Shown here piece by piece: positions 11,085-20,064 of a stretch of DNA of 64,000 bases. Numbering within the stretch: the first letter of the stretch is position 1; every line of letters starts with the position of its first letter. The stretch spans positions 806,001 through 870,000 of the forward strand of contig NZ_CP054836.1 of NCBI RefSeq assembly GCF_013358405.1, in the 5' to 3' direction. The translations under genes and the position numbers were made by a program. The notes under the pieces were generated by a model, which ran no database searches, was not told the DNA's origin, and saw only the letters and a program-made list of their open reading frames with translations. The DNA comes from Oricola thermophila. Its GTDB lineage: Bacteria > Pseudomonadota > Alphaproteobacteria > Rhizobiales > Rhizobiaceae.

Positions 11085-11218
11085 TTCCGGCACGCGTTGC
11101 AGGTACTACGGGCTGGAAACGGCTGGGTCTTTACCTTATAGGGGCGCGACGGTCGGGATTTTGTCGTCGACAATTTCACGCCGTTTCCAGACCTGCAAAG
11201 CAAACGCGAGTAAATACA

Positions 11219-12598
11219 ATGGCACAGACGTGGACACCTGAGAGTTGGAGAAAGAAGCCAATCCTGCAGGTCCCGACCTATCCGGACCGGAAGGCTCTGG
11301 AAGAGGTCGAGGCCCGTCTGCGCACCTATCCGCCGCTCGTGTTTGCAGGTGAGGCGCGTGCGCTGAAAAAGCAGCTTGCCGCCGTCGGCGAGGGCAAGGG
11401 CTTCCTGCTTCAGGGAGGTGATTGTGCCGAAAGTTTCGCAGAACACGGCGCCGACACGATCCGCGATTTCTTCCGCGTTTTCCTGCAGATGGCAATCGTG
11501 CTCACTTTCGGCGGCTCGAAGCCGGTGGTCAAGGTCGGTCGCATAGCCGGCCAGTTCGCCAAGCCGCGGTCGTCCGATAACGAGACCAAGGACGGCGTGA
11601 CGTTGCCGTCCTACCGGGGCGACATCATCAACGGCATCGACTTCACCGAGGAATCGCGTGTTCCGGATCCGAACCGGCAGGAGATGGCATACAGGCAATC
11701 GGCCGCGACGCTCAATCTTCTGCGGGCATTTGCGCAGGGCGGATACGCGAACCTCGAGAACGTGCATCAGTGGATGATGGGTTTCGTCGCGGACAGCCCA
11801 CAGGGCGAACGCTACAAGGAGCTGGCCGACAGGATCTCGGAGACGATGGACTTCATGCGGTCCATCGGTATCACGGCCGACAATTACGCCCGTCTGCGCG
11901 AGACCGATTTCTACACCAGCCACGAGGCGCTGCTGCTCGGCTACGAGGAGGCGCTGACCCGCGTCGATTCCACCTCGGGCGAGTGGTACGCGACATCCGG
12001 CCACATGTTGTGGATCGGCGATCGGACGCGCCAGGCGGATCATGCGCATATCGAGTACTGCCGTGGCGTCCGGAATCCGATCGGTCTGAAATGCGGACCG
12101 TCGATCGAGGCCGACGATCTGGTGAACCTGATCGATATCCTCAACCCGTCCAACGAGCCGGGCAGGCTTACGCTGATCGCGCGTTTCGGCCACGACAAGG
12201 TGGAGGATCACCTGCCGCGACTCATCAGGGCGGTCGAGCGCGAAGGCAAGAAGGTCGTCTGGTCGTGCGATCCGATGCACGGAAACACGATCACAGCCAA
12301 TGGTTACAAGACGCGCCCGTTCGAACGGGTACTCGCGGAAGTGGAGAAGTTCTTCGAGATCCATCGTGCCGAAGGCACTTATCCCGGCGGCATTCATGTC
12401 GAGATGACCGGCAAGAATGTGACCGAATGTACCGGAGGCGCACGCGCGGTTTCGGAAGACGAACTCTCGAACCGTTACCACACGCATTGTGATCCGCGCC
12501 TCAATGCGGACCAGGCATTGGAACTGGCATTCCTGATTGCGGAAAACCTCAAGCAGGATCGTGCCAACGGCGAGGGCAGGATCGCCATCAGCGCCTGA
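11219..12598 (+). CDS. Class II 3-deoxy-7-phosphoheptulonate (DAHP) synthase
   Basis: Condenses phosphoenolpyruvate and erythrose 4-phosphate in the first step of the shikimate pathway. The sequence is of the plant-type (class II) enzyme: it opens [19 protein letters not shown], has [11 protein letters not shown] (metal-binding Cys), [14 protein letters not shown], and [11 protein letters not shown] and [15 protein letters not shown] near the C-terminus. The ATG at 11219 gives 459 residues. There are 134 bp upstream, so it probably has its own promoter, and a strong terminator follows. Confidence 0.95.
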   Translation: MAQTWTPESWRKKPILQVPTYPDRKALEEVEARLRTYPPLVFAGEARALKKQLAAVGEGKGFLLQGGDCAESFAEHGADTIRDFFRVFLQMAIVLTFGGSKPVVKVGRIAGQFAKPRSSDNETKDGVTLPSYRGDIINGIDFTEESRVPDPNRQEMAYRQSAATLNLLRAFAQGGYANLENVHQWMMGFVADSPQGERYKELADRISETMDFMRSIGITADNYARLRETDFYTSHEALLLGYEEALTRVDSTSGEWYATSGHMLWIGDRTRQADHAHIEYCRGVRNPIGLKCGPSIEADDLVNLIDILNPSNEPGRLTLIARFGHDKVEDHLPRLIRAVEREGKKVVWSCDPMHGNTITANGYKTRPFERVLAEVEKFFEIHRAEGTYPGGIHVEMTGKNVTECTGGARAVSEDELSNRYHTHCDPRLNADQALELAFLIAENLKQDRANGEGRIAISA

Positions 12599-12639
12599 GG
12601 ATAGCGGCAAATCTTGTCGTATTGAGAGCACTGTCGCCG

Positions 12640-12674
12640 ACGGGGACGATCCATGATCGTCCCCGTTTCGTTTT
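12640..12674 (+). terminator. Intrinsic terminator after DAHP synthase
   Basis: A 12-bp perfect stem, ACGGGGACGATC (12640-12651) with GATCGTCCCCGT (12655-12666), has a 3-nt loop CAT and is followed by TTCGTTTT. Confidence 0.92.
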
Positions 12675-12686
12675 GGGGAGACACGG

Positions 12687-13076
12687 ATGGAAAAGCGGAC
12701 GGGTGGCTGTCATTGCGGCGCCGTAAGATTTTCGGTGATCGGGCCGGTGCGCGAGGTTATCTACTGCCATTGTGAACAGTGCAGAAGGCAATCGGGTCAT
12801 TTCGTCGCCGCGACGGCCTGTGACGATGATCTGCTCTCGGTTTCGGGCGCGGAGAACCTGACATGGTATGCGGCGTCGGACGTGGCGAAGCGCGCATTTT
12901 GCAAGACCTGTGGTTCCCTCCTGTTCTGGAAGGCGAATGGCGGAAGCCGGACCTCGATCATGGCCGGTGCATTCGACAAGCCGACCGGGCTGGTCGCGGG
13001 GCATCACATCCACATTGCCGACAAGGGCGACTACTACGAGATTGCCGACGGTCTTCCGCAGTATCAAGAACGCTGA
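12687..13076 (+). CDS. GFA/CENP-V family zinc protein
   Basis: A 129-residue protein of the Gfa (glutathione-dependent formaldehyde-activating) family. The zinc-binding cysteines are seen in GGCHCGAVRF, YCHCEQCRR and FCKTCGSLLFW. Despite the name, most members have no proven formaldehyde-glutathione activity, so only the fold is assigned. The start codon follows GGGGAGAC, a good ribosome binding site, and lies 12 bp after the preceding terminator. It is a standalone gene. Confidence 0.88.
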   Translation: MEKRTGGCHCGAVRFSVIGPVREVIYCHCEQCRRQSGHFVAATACDDDLLSVSGAENLTWYAASDVAKRAFCKTCGSLLFWKANGGSRTSIMAGAFDKPTGLVAGHHIHIADKGDYYEIADGLPQYQER

Positions 13077-13091
13077 GGAGCGTGTTCATCA

Positions 13092-13130
13092 TTGGTGAAC
13101 ACCAAGTCTCCAATCGTCCTCTGGTTGGAG
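13092..13130. repeat. Two adjacent short inverted repeats
   Basis: TTGGTG-AA-CACCAA (13092-13105) is directly followed by CTCCAA (13108-13113) paired with TTGGAG (13125-13130). They lie between the GFA stop and the dioxygenase start. They may be an operator for the dioxygenase or a weak terminator; there is no T-run. Confidence 0.35.
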
Positions 13131-13170
13131 TGGGCGGTGGATAATAAATATCCTGCGAAGGAGAACGCCA

Positions 13171-13968
13171 ATGAACCCCATGCCCAGCGTATTCGTGTCC
13201 CACGGCGGACCGAATGTCGTAATTGAACCGTCGGAGGCTCACGACTTCCTGAAGTCGCTCGGCTCGCTCCTGCCGCGGCCGAAGGCGATCGTCATGGTGT
13301 CGGCGCATTTCGAAACAGACGGTCCCGTGGTCGTGAGCGATCCCAATCCGGGCATGATCTACGATTTTGGCGGGTTTGCGCCGGAACTCTACGAGATGGT
13401 CTATCCGGCGCCGGGCGAACCGAAGCTCGCGACGCGGATTGCCCGGATGCTTGAGAGCGCCGGTCTCGATCCGCGTATCATGCCGAAACGGGGCTATGAT
13501 CACGGAGCGTGGAATCCCCTGATCCTGGCCTGGCCAAAGGCCGATATCCCAGTCGTTCAGCTTTCCATCGATCCGCACCGCGACGCCGCCTATCACCATG
13601 CACTCGGCGAGGCGCTTGCGCCGCTGCGCGATGAGGGCATCTTGCTGATGGGGTCGGGGCACATAACGCACAATTTGCGCGCGATCTTCGCGTCGATAAG
13701 GCGTGGCCAGGAACCCGATCCGGAGTTGCCCGGCAGGATCGAGGCGTTTACCGAGTGGTTCGCAGAACAGTTCGAGCAGGGCAACAGGGACGCGATCCTC
13801 GACTGGCGAGCGCGCGCACCGCACGTGTCGGACAACCATCCGACCGACGAGCACCTGATGCCGCTGTTCTTCGCCTACGGCGCCGGCGGCTTGGGTGCTC
13901 GCCCGGAACGGATGCACCACTCGCGCCAGTACGGTTTCTTCTCCTGGGACTCCTGGTTCTTCCGCTGA
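13171..13968 (+). CDS. LigB/DODA-type extradiol ring-cleavage dioxygenase family protein
   Basis: A 265-residue zinc or iron enzyme of the class III extradiol (LigB superfamily, DODA/YgiD branch). Metal and catalytic residues are visible in SHGGPN at the N-terminus, SAHFETDG, YDHGAWNPL and GSGHITHNL. YgiD-type members cleave L-DOPA at 4,5, but the physiological substrate in bacteria is usually unknown. A strong Shine-Dalgarno (GAAGGAGAA) precedes the ATG. It is not in an aromatic-degradation cluster. Confidence 0.88.
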   Translation: MNPMPSVFVSHGGPNVVIEPSEAHDFLKSLGSLLPRPKAIVMVSAHFETDGPVVVSDPNPGMIYDFGGFAPELYEMVYPAPGEPKLATRIARMLESAGLDPRIMPKRGYDHGAWNPLILAWPKADIPVVQLSIDPHRDAAYHHALGEALAPLRDEGILLMGSGHITHNLRAIFASIRRGQEPDPELPGRIEAFTEWFAEQFEQGNRDAILDWRARAPHVSDNHPTDEHLMPLFFAYGAGGLGARPERMHHSRQYGFFSWDSWFFR

Positions 13969-14004
13969 CAACCGGTGTTGCCGGGCGGAGCGACGCGATC
14001 GGGT

Positions 14005-14289
14005 TCAGTACCGGATTTCGAAACGGTCGGGCAGATCCAATGGTTCGGCTTCCTCGATCCGGACATCGGAGACCCGGGCTGCAACCGGTCCGTCCCGGAG
14101 CAGCTTCGTCATTGTCGCGACGGCTTTCGGTGCGCCCGACAACAGCGCGGACACCGATCCATCCGGTTCGTTGCGGACCCAGCCTTTCAGGTCCAGTTTC
14201 GTAGCCTCGCGACAGGTCCACGCGCGGAAGGAGACGCCCTGAACCCGTCCAGTCATGCGCGCGCGTACAGTCCTGTCGGCAATCTTCAT
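14005..14289 (-). CDS. acyP: Acylphosphatase
   Basis: A small enzyme hydrolysing carboxyl-phosphate bonds such as acetyl phosphate. The active-site loop GRVQGVSFRAW carries the phosphate-binding Arg, and GWVRNEPDGSV carries the catalytic Asn. The ATG at 14289 is chosen because GGAGG lies 8 nt before it and it gives 94 residues, the family norm; the ATG at 14304 actually overlaps that ribosome binding site. It converges on the dioxygenase gene. Confidence 0.94.
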   Translation of the reverse strand: MKIADRTVRARMTGRVQGVSFRAWTCREATKLDLKGWVRNEPDGSVSALLSGAPKAVATMTKLLRDGPVAARVSDVRIEEAEPLDLPDRFEIRY

Positions 14290-14662
14290 TTCGCCTGCCT
14301 CCATGAACTTCCGGTTCCTGCCCGGATCACCATTTCGCTCTCGTCACGATCATCCAGATTTATCCTTGGGCGTGACAATTTGCGATCCTTGCGACTATAA
14401 GTCTGCCGTCCGGTTCGACCGACGCGTCGAGCCGACCTGCTGTACGCATCGCCGGCGACATTTCCCCCGCCGGCATTCGGTTTTGCGATTGGGCCAACGC
14501 CATTTCGCACAAGCTGCGTTGCAGAGCGCCATGCGCGCATCGTCCATTCCAGGCGATACCGTTGCTGTCCATTTCGCGCCGATACCTGGCGTTGCCGGAT
14601 AGCGTTCCAGGGGCGCGGCATCTCGGTCGCCGCGTTCGAACTCGAACCAAAAGAGGAAGCCA
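14290..14662. other. Spacer upstream of rpsU
   Basis: About 370 bp between two divergently read genes. Frames in this stretch look like noise. It should hold the rpsU promoter; I see no convincing -35/-10 pair or RNA gene. Confidence 0.4.
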
Positions 14663-14893
14663 TTGCAAGTTCTCGTCAGAGACAACAATGTCGACCAGGC
14701 TCTGAGAGTCCTGAAGAAGAAGATGCAACGTGAAGGTCTTTTCCGCGAGATGAAGGCCCGTCGCGCGTACGAAAAGCCCTCCGAGAAGCGGGCTCGCGAG
14801 AAAGGCGAAGCCGTTCGTCGCAGCCGCAAGCAGGCGCGCAAGCTGGCACAACGCGAAGGCCTGATCGGCCGCAAGCGGGGCGGTCGCGGCTGA
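14663..14893 (+). CDS. rpsU: 30S ribosomal protein S21 (TTG start)
   Basis: The product starts [20 protein letters not shown] and ends in the basic tail [17 protein letters not shown], a textbook bS21 of 76 residues. It joins the small subunit near the anti-Shine-Dalgarno region. The start codon can only be TTG (14663-14665), preceded by AGAGGAAG at a good distance; there is no in-frame ATG or GTG at this N-terminus. A TTG start would lower its translation relative to other ribosomal proteins. It is monocistronic. Confidence 0.96.
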   Translation: MQVLVRDNNVDQALRVLKKKMQREGLFREMKARRAYEKPSEKRAREKGEAVRRSRKQARKLAQREGLIGRKRGGRG

Positions 14894-14993
14894 TAGCGAA
14901 TTTGACGCTGGCCGCGGAATGCGAACCGGTCCGCGCCGGCGTCTGCCATTTCGGCCGATTGCCCTTGCCGATTTACCGCGCTAATGCTCGGCC

Positions 14994-16667
14994 ATGAACC
15001 AGGCCCCAGACATATTGCGTGTCGCCGTCGCGCAGCTCAATCCGATCGTCGGCGACATTGCCGGCAACCTTGCTCTCGCGCGGGAGGCACGCGCGGATGC
15101 TGCGCGTCATGGCGCCGACCTCGTGCTTTTTACCGAGTTGTTCATTTCCGGATATCCGCCGGAAGACCTGATCATGAAGCCTGCATTCCTGCGCGCCTGC
15201 GAACTGGCGGTGCAGGAGCTTGCAGCCGACACTGCCGATGGCGGACCTGGGATGGTAATCGGCGTTCCGTTGGCGCGTGGTGACCGGCGGTACAATTCCG
15301 TCATGGTGCTAGACGGCGGCAAGGTGACCGCCGAGCGCCACAAGGTCGACCTTCCCAATTACGGCGAGTTCGACGAGAAGCGCGTGTTTCACTCCGGCCC
15401 GATGCCCGGTCCCGTCGACTATCGTGGTATCCGGCTGGGGTTGCCCATCTGCGAGGATATCTGGGGCGACCTCGGCGTATGCGAGACGCTCGCCGAAAGT
15501 GGCGCGGAACTGCTGCTCGTGCCGAATGGATCTCCCTATTATCGCGGCAAGATCGATGTTCGCCACCAGGTGGCCATCAGACAGGTGATCGAAACCGATC
15601 TGCCGGTCCTTTATGCCAACCAGTTGGGTGGGCAGGACGAACTCGTCTTCGATGGCGCGTCGTTCGCGTTCAATGTCGATCGCAAGCTCGCCTTCCAGAT
15701 GAGCCAGTTCGAGGAGCAGGTTTCCATTGCAACCTGGCGACGCGGCGAGGAGGGCTGGTATTGCGATGACGGGCCGATGTCGCGCATCCCCGATGTCGAG
15801 GAGGCGGACTATCGCGCCTGCATGCTGGGGCTGCGCGACTACGTCAACAAGAACGGTTTCAAGAGCGTCGTGCTGGGGCTTTCAGGCGGCATCGATTCCG
15901 CGATTTGCGCGGCGCTCGCGGTCGATGCGCTGGGCGAAGAGCGCGTACACTGCGTCATGCTGCCCTACACCTATACCTCGGAGGACTCGCTCACCGACGC
16001 CCAGGATTGCGCACGCCTTCTGGGCTGCCGATACGATGTCGTGCCAATATTCAAGCCGGTCGACGGTTTTATGGATTCGCTGTCGGATCTTTTCGAGGGC
16101 ACCAATGAAGGCGTCACGGAGGAGAATCTCCAGAGCCGTACGCGGGGCACGATCCTGATGGCCATCTCCAACAAGTTCGGTTCCATGGTTGTGACAACCG
16201 GCAACAAGTCCGAGATGAGCGTCGGTTATGCCACGCTCTATGGCGACATGAACGGCGGGTTCAACCCGATCAAGGACATATACAAGATGCAGGTCTATGC
16301 GCTGGCACGGTGGCGCAACGAGCATACGCCGCCGGGCGCGCTCGGGCCGACCGGCATGGTGATCCCGCAGAATATCATCGACAAGGTGCCCTCCGCGGAA
16401 CTTCGTCCCGACCAGACGGATCAGGACACGCTGCCACCCTATCCGGTGCTGGACGATATTCTGGAATGCCTGGTCGAGAACGAGATGGCTGTCGATGAAA
16501 TCGTTGCGCGAGGGCATGATCGCGAACTGGTTCACCGCATTGAGCATCTGCTCTACGTGGCCGAATACAAGCGGCGGCAATCGGCACCCGGAGTGAAGAT
16601 CACTCGCAGGAATTTCGGTCGCGACCGGCGATACCCGATCACCAACCGGTTCCGCGACCGGACCTGA
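14994..16667 (+). CDS. nadE: NAD+ synthase, glutamine-hydrolysing
   Basis: Amidates nicotinate adenine dinucleotide in the last step of NAD synthesis. The 557-residue protein has an N-terminal nitrilase-type glutaminase domain with the Glu-Lys-Cys triad in FTELFISGYPPEDL, HKVDLPNYGEFDEKR and LPICEDIWG. The C-terminal synthetase domain has the ATP-pyrophosphatase loop LGLSGGIDSAI at about residue 297 and VVTTGNKSEMSVGYATLYGD. The two-domain layout is the glutamine-dependent type. An 8-bp inverted repeat (ACCGGACC/GGTCCGGT) spans the stop codon but lacks a T-run. Confidence 0.96.
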   Translation: MNQAPDILRVAVAQLNPIVGDIAGNLALAREARADAARHGADLVLFTELFISGYPPEDLIMKPAFLRACELAVQELAADTADGGPGMVIGVPLARGDRRYNSVMVLDGGKVTAERHKVDLPNYGEFDEKRVFHSGPMPGPVDYRGIRLGLPICEDIWGDLGVCETLAESGAELLLVPNGSPYYRGKIDVRHQVAIRQVIETDLPVLYANQLGGQDELVFDGASFAFNVDRKLAFQMSQFEEQVSIATWRRGEEGWYCDDGPMSRIPDVEEADYRACMLGLRDYVNKNGFKSVVLGLSGGIDSAICAALAVDALGEERVHCVMLPYTYTSEDSLTDAQDCARLLGCRYDVVPIFKPVDGFMDSLSDLFEGTNEGVTEENLQSRTRGTILMAISNKFGSMVVTTGNKSEMSVGYATLYGDMNGGFNPIKDIYKMQVYALARWRNEHTPPGALGPTGMVIPQNIIDKVPSAELRPDQTDQDTLPPYPVLDDILECLVENEMAVDEIVARGHDRELVHRIEHLLYVAEYKRRQSAPGVKITRRNFGRDRRYPITNRFRDRT

Positions 16668-16700
16668 CGCAAACCGGTCCGGTCCGGAACGGAGGTGTTC

Positions 16701-17930
16701 ATGCCCTATGCCCGGTTTCTGCGGGAGAATGCCCGCTGGCTTGCCGGGGGAATGCTGCTGACGCTGTTTTCAAGCTTCGGTCAGACTTTCTATATCGCGC
16801 TGTCGAGCGGCGGCATTCGGACAGAACTGGGACTGGGCCACGGCGATTTCGGCTGGCTCTACATGTGGGCCACGCTGGCGAGCGCGGCCGCGATTCCTGT
16901 TGCAGGCCGGTTGGCGGACACCATGCGTGTCGACCGGTACGCAACGCTCGTGATCGCCGGGCTTGCCGGTTCGATGCTGTTGCTGACGCGGGCCGGTTCG
17001 CCTGTGGCGCTGTTCGTTGCGATTGCAGGGTTGCGTCTGTTCGGCCAGGGATTGATGAGCCACGTGGCGATGACCGCGATGGGCCGCTGGTTCTCCGTCA
17101 ATCGCGGCAAGGCAGTGTCGGCGGCCGCTCTCGGGCATCAGATCGGCGAAAGCGTGATGCCGATCAGCTTCGTCGCTGTCGCAGCGGTCGTCGGCTGGCG
17201 GGGCAGCTGGATGGTCAACGCCGCATTCATTCTCCTCCTGGTTTTGCCGACGGTATATATGTTGATGCGTGTACCCCGGGTTCCGCGTGCCGCGGAGACG
17301 CTGCTTGAGAGCGCGGGGCGACAATGGACACGCGGCGAGGCGTTGCGCGATCCCCTTTTCTGGATGCTGATGTCAGGTGTCCTTGCGCCACCGGTGATCG
17401 GCACCACCGTGTTCTTTCACCAGGTCTACCTGACCGAATTGCGCGGATGGGCGCTTGGCCAGTTTGCCGGATCGACGCCGGTTCTGTCCATGTTCGCGAT
17501 TGTGGCGACGCTGCTCGCCGGGATGGTTGTCGACAGGTTCCACTCGGCCGTTCTCTTGCCGGTGATGCTGGTGTGTGTGGCGGTTGCCAACCTCGTGGTC
17601 GCTTTCGTCCCGCCGACATGGGCGATTCTGGTCTACATGGCCGGGATGGGAGCATCATTCGGCATCTATTCCACGGTCTTCGGAGCGCTGTGGCCGGAGA
17701 TGTACGGAACCCGGCATCTCGGAGCGATAAAGGCGGCGGCAACATCCATCATGGTTCTTTCAACCGCTCTTGGCCCCGGACTCAGCGGATGGCTGATCGA
17801 CGCCGGCGTCGCATTTCCTGACATTATCGCGGCGATGGGGCTGTACGGGGCAGCGGCGGCTGTGTTGATGGTCGCGGCAGAGCCGCTTGCGCGGCACCGC
17901 GCGGCTGCCCGCAATCAGGAAGAACACTAA
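16701..17930 (+). CDS. MFS transporter (paralogue of the one at 18769)
   Basis: A 12-helix major facilitator protein of 409 residues. It begins [13 protein letters not shown], then [11 protein letters not shown]; the loop 2-3 signature appears as [12 protein letters not shown]. The second half starts after [16 protein letters not shown]. The ATG at 16701 has GGAGG five bases upstream; a GTG at 16695 lies inside that ribosome binding site. It shares the blocks [21 protein letters not shown] and GTT-FFHQVYL with the transporter at 18769-20004, so the two are duplicates. The substrate is unknown. Confidence 0.88.
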   Translation: MPYARFLRENARWLAGGMLLTLFSSFGQTFYIALSSGGIRTELGLGHGDFGWLYMWATLASAAAIPVAGRLADTMRVDRYATLVIAGLAGSMLLLTRAGSPVALFVAIAGLRLFGQGLMSHVAMTAMGRWFSVNRGKAVSAAALGHQIGESVMPISFVAVAAVVGWRGSWMVNAAFILLLVLPTVYMLMRVPRVPRAAETLLESAGRQWTRGEALRDPLFWMLMSGVLAPPVIGTTVFFHQVYLTELRGWALGQFAGSTPVLSMFAIVATLLAGMVVDRFHSAVLLPVMLVCVAVANLVVAFVPPTWAILVYMAGMGASFGIYSTVFGALWPEMYGTRHLGAIKAAATSIMVLSTALGPGLSGWLIDAGVAFPDIIAAMGLYGAAAAVLMVAAEPLARHRAAARNQEEH

Positions 17931-18661
17931 ACGGCGCCGGCCCAGTCGCGGAGCAGGTAGCCGATGGCATAGGCTGCGAATGCGGCGCCAAAGCCGATTG
18001 ACAGCACTTCCAGTCCGGATTTCCACCATGCCGTGAGCGACCACCTGCTCTTCAGCGAGCCGATGCCGAAGAAGACAACCGATGTCACGAAGAGCGCGAC
18101 CGGCATCGCCGTGGCACCCGGCAGCAGCAGGTATGGAACCAGTGGAACGGCGCCGCAGACCACGAAGGCCGCGAAGGTCGCCAGCGCGGATTTCAAGGGA
18201 TCCCGGATCATGCCGCTTTGGCCATGCTCCTCGAAGAGCATCGTCGCCACCCAGCGTTCGCGGTTCGAGGTAATCGCCTCGACGGCCTTTTCCAACGTGT
18301 CGCCTTCCAGCCCCTTCAGCGCCATGATCTGGCGGATCTCCTCGCGCTCGCCATCCGGATCGACAGCGATGTGACGGTTCTCCATCGCGCGCAGCTTTTC
18401 CAGTTCGTCGACTTCCGTCTTGGTCCCGGAATAGTTGCTGGCGGCCATCGAAAGGCCGTCAGCCAGAAGATTCGCGAGACCGAGAATTATGACGATATGC
18501 GCGGACAGTGATGCACCGACAACTCCGGCGACGATGGCGAAGGTGGTTACTGCGCCGTCGATGCCGCCATATACGAAATCGCGCAGGTAGTTGGGGCGCG
18601 CGCCGGCCGACAGGCGGCTGCGGATTGCCTCGGCTGTGTGTTTGTGCTCAAGCGTTTGCAT
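17927..18661 (-). CDS. VIT1/CCC1-family membrane transporter
   Basis: A 244-residue protein with the VIT1/CCC1 signature [19 protein letters not shown], followed by [19 protein letters not shown] and a soluble cytoplasmic metal-binding segment rich in Glu between the second and third helices. C-terminal hydrophobic segments complete five helices. Family members export or sequester Fe2+ or Mn2+. The gene is inverted between two paralogous MFS genes. Its TAG and the TAA of the upstream MFS gene overlap by 4 bp, so transcription is convergent. Confidence 0.9.
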   Translation of the reverse strand: MQTLEHKHTAEAIRSRLSAGARPNYLRDFVYGGIDGAVTTFAIVAGVVGASLSAHIVIILGLANLLADGLSMAASNYSGTKTEVDELEKLRAMENRHIAVDPDGEREEIRQIMALKGLEGDTLEKAVEAITSNRERWVATMLFEEHGQSGMIRDPLKSALATFAAFVVCGAVPLVPYLLLPGATAMPVALFVTSVVFFGIGSLKSRWSLTAWWKSGLEVLSIGFGAAFAAYAIGYLLRDWAGAV

Positions 18662-18768
18662 CTGCAGTCGCGATTCCGGTCTGTTGCAAACACCCTATCT
18701 CGGGGCCGGCAGGTAGACAACGATCGCCGGACGCGGTGTCGGCAATTCCTTCGAAGGCAGCAAGAGGC

Positions 18769-20004
18769 ATGACATTCGTCAGGTTCATGGTCGAGAATGC
18801 GCGCTGGCTTGCCGGCGGGTTCCTGCTCACGCTGTTTTCGGCTTTCGGGCAAACATATTTCATTTCCCTGTCAGCCGGAGACATCCGCTCGGAGTACGGC
18901 CTGTCGCACGGCGAATTCGGAATGATCTACATGACCGCGACACTCGCGAGCGCGGTTTCCCTGACCTGGGTCGGGCGGCTTGTCGACCGTTTCTCTCCGT
19001 TTCAGGTAACTCTTATCATCGTGCCGCTGCTGGCTGCCGGATCGGTGGCAATGGCGTTTTCCCGCCACGTCCTTGCGCTTGTGCTGGTCATCTATGTGCT
19101 GCGGCTATTCGGCCAGGGGATGATGACCCAGAACGCGCTCACGGCAACCGCGCGCTGGTTCGCGGCGAACCGCGGTCGGGCGGTTTCCCTCGTCGCGCTC
19201 GGCCAGAACGCCGGGGAGGCGATGTTTCCCTTCATCTTCGTCATGGCCGCGGGATTGATCGGGTGGCGAATGGCCTGGGTCGCCGGCGCGGGCCTCCTGC
19301 TTCTCGTCGCCATGCCGGCCATTGCGGCGCTCTATCGCCAGGAACGGAAACCGAGGGCATCCGATCCCGAACCCAAGGTGACCGCACCGCGCGAGTGGAC
19401 TCGCGGGGAGGTGGCGCGCGACCCGCTTTTCTGGCTCATGCTGGCCGGGGTGATGGCGCCGCCTTTCATCGGCACCACGATCTTCTTCCACCAGGTCTAT
19501 CTCGTCGAGCTGCGCGGCTGGTCGCTCGACAGCTTCGCCGCGTCGTTCGTGCTGATGTCCGCCATGACCATCGTCTTCGCGCTCGTCAGCGGGGCGCTGA
19601 TCGACCGGTTCACGGCGGTTCGCATGTTGCCGGGCTTCCTGATTCCCATAAGCGTCGCGTGCATCGTGCTGGCCCTGGTGCCCGCCGGCTGGGCTCCCTT
19701 CGCGTTCATGAGCCTGCTCGGGGTGTCAAACGGCTTTTCCGGGACGCTCGTCGGCGCGCTTTGGCCGGAGATATACGGCGTGCGGCACCTCGGCGCGATC
19801 CGTTCCTTCATCGTCGCGTTCATGGTGCTGTCGACGGCGGTCGGGCCGGGGGTGACCGGCGCGTTGATCGATCTCGGCGTCTCCTATCCCGGGCAGATTC
19901 TCGTGATGGGGATCTATTGCATCGGGGCCAGCATCGTCCTGCTCCTTGCGTCGCGCCGCGTCCGGGCGCGCAACGCCGCACTTGCGGCGGGCAGCTTGCA
20001 ATGA
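18769..20004 (+). CDS. MFS transporter (paralogue of the one at 16701)
   Basis: A 411-residue 12-helix transporter starting [16 protein letters not shown]. It matches the transporter at 16701 along its whole length, with identical blocks such as [28 protein letters not shown] and ELRGW. The ATG at 18769 has AAGAGG just upstream; a longer frame reaching back to 18508 overlaps the VIT gene and is not used. The upstream intergenic space is only about 107 bp. The substrate is unknown; the family resembles monocarboxylate/oxalate-type (OFA) porters, but this is weak. Confidence 0.87.
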   Translation: MTFVRFMVENARWLAGGFLLTLFSAFGQTYFISLSAGDIRSEYGLSHGEFGMIYMTATLASAVSLTWVGRLVDRFSPFQVTLIIVPLLAAGSVAMAFSRHVLALVLVIYVLRLFGQGMMTQNALTATARWFAANRGRAVSLVALGQNAGEAMFPFIFVMAAGLIGWRMAWVAGAGLLLLVAMPAIAALYRQERKPRASDPEPKVTAPREWTRGEVARDPLFWLMLAGVMAPPFIGTTIFFHQVYLVELRGWSLDSFAASFVLMSAMTIVFALVSGALIDRFTAVRMLPGFLIPISVACIVLALVPAGWAPFAFMSLLGVSNGFSGTLVGALWPEIYGVRHLGAIRSFIVAFMVLSTAVGPGVTGALIDLGVSYPGQILVMGIYCIGASIVLLLASRRVRARNAALAAGSLQ

Positions 20005-20064
20005 CGCCGATCGAAGTTTAACCGCTGACATTCAGGAACACACACGAGAACCGGCCCAGATACC

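Noticed and set aside
14395..14949. Minus-strand frame over rpsU
   Set aside because: rpsU on the plus strand is certain; the minus frame is its shadow.
16656..16683. Inverted repeat ACCGGACC/GGTCCGGT at the end of nadE as a terminator
   Set aside because: No T-run, and the next gene's ribosome binding site starts directly after; it may be chance in GC-rich DNA.
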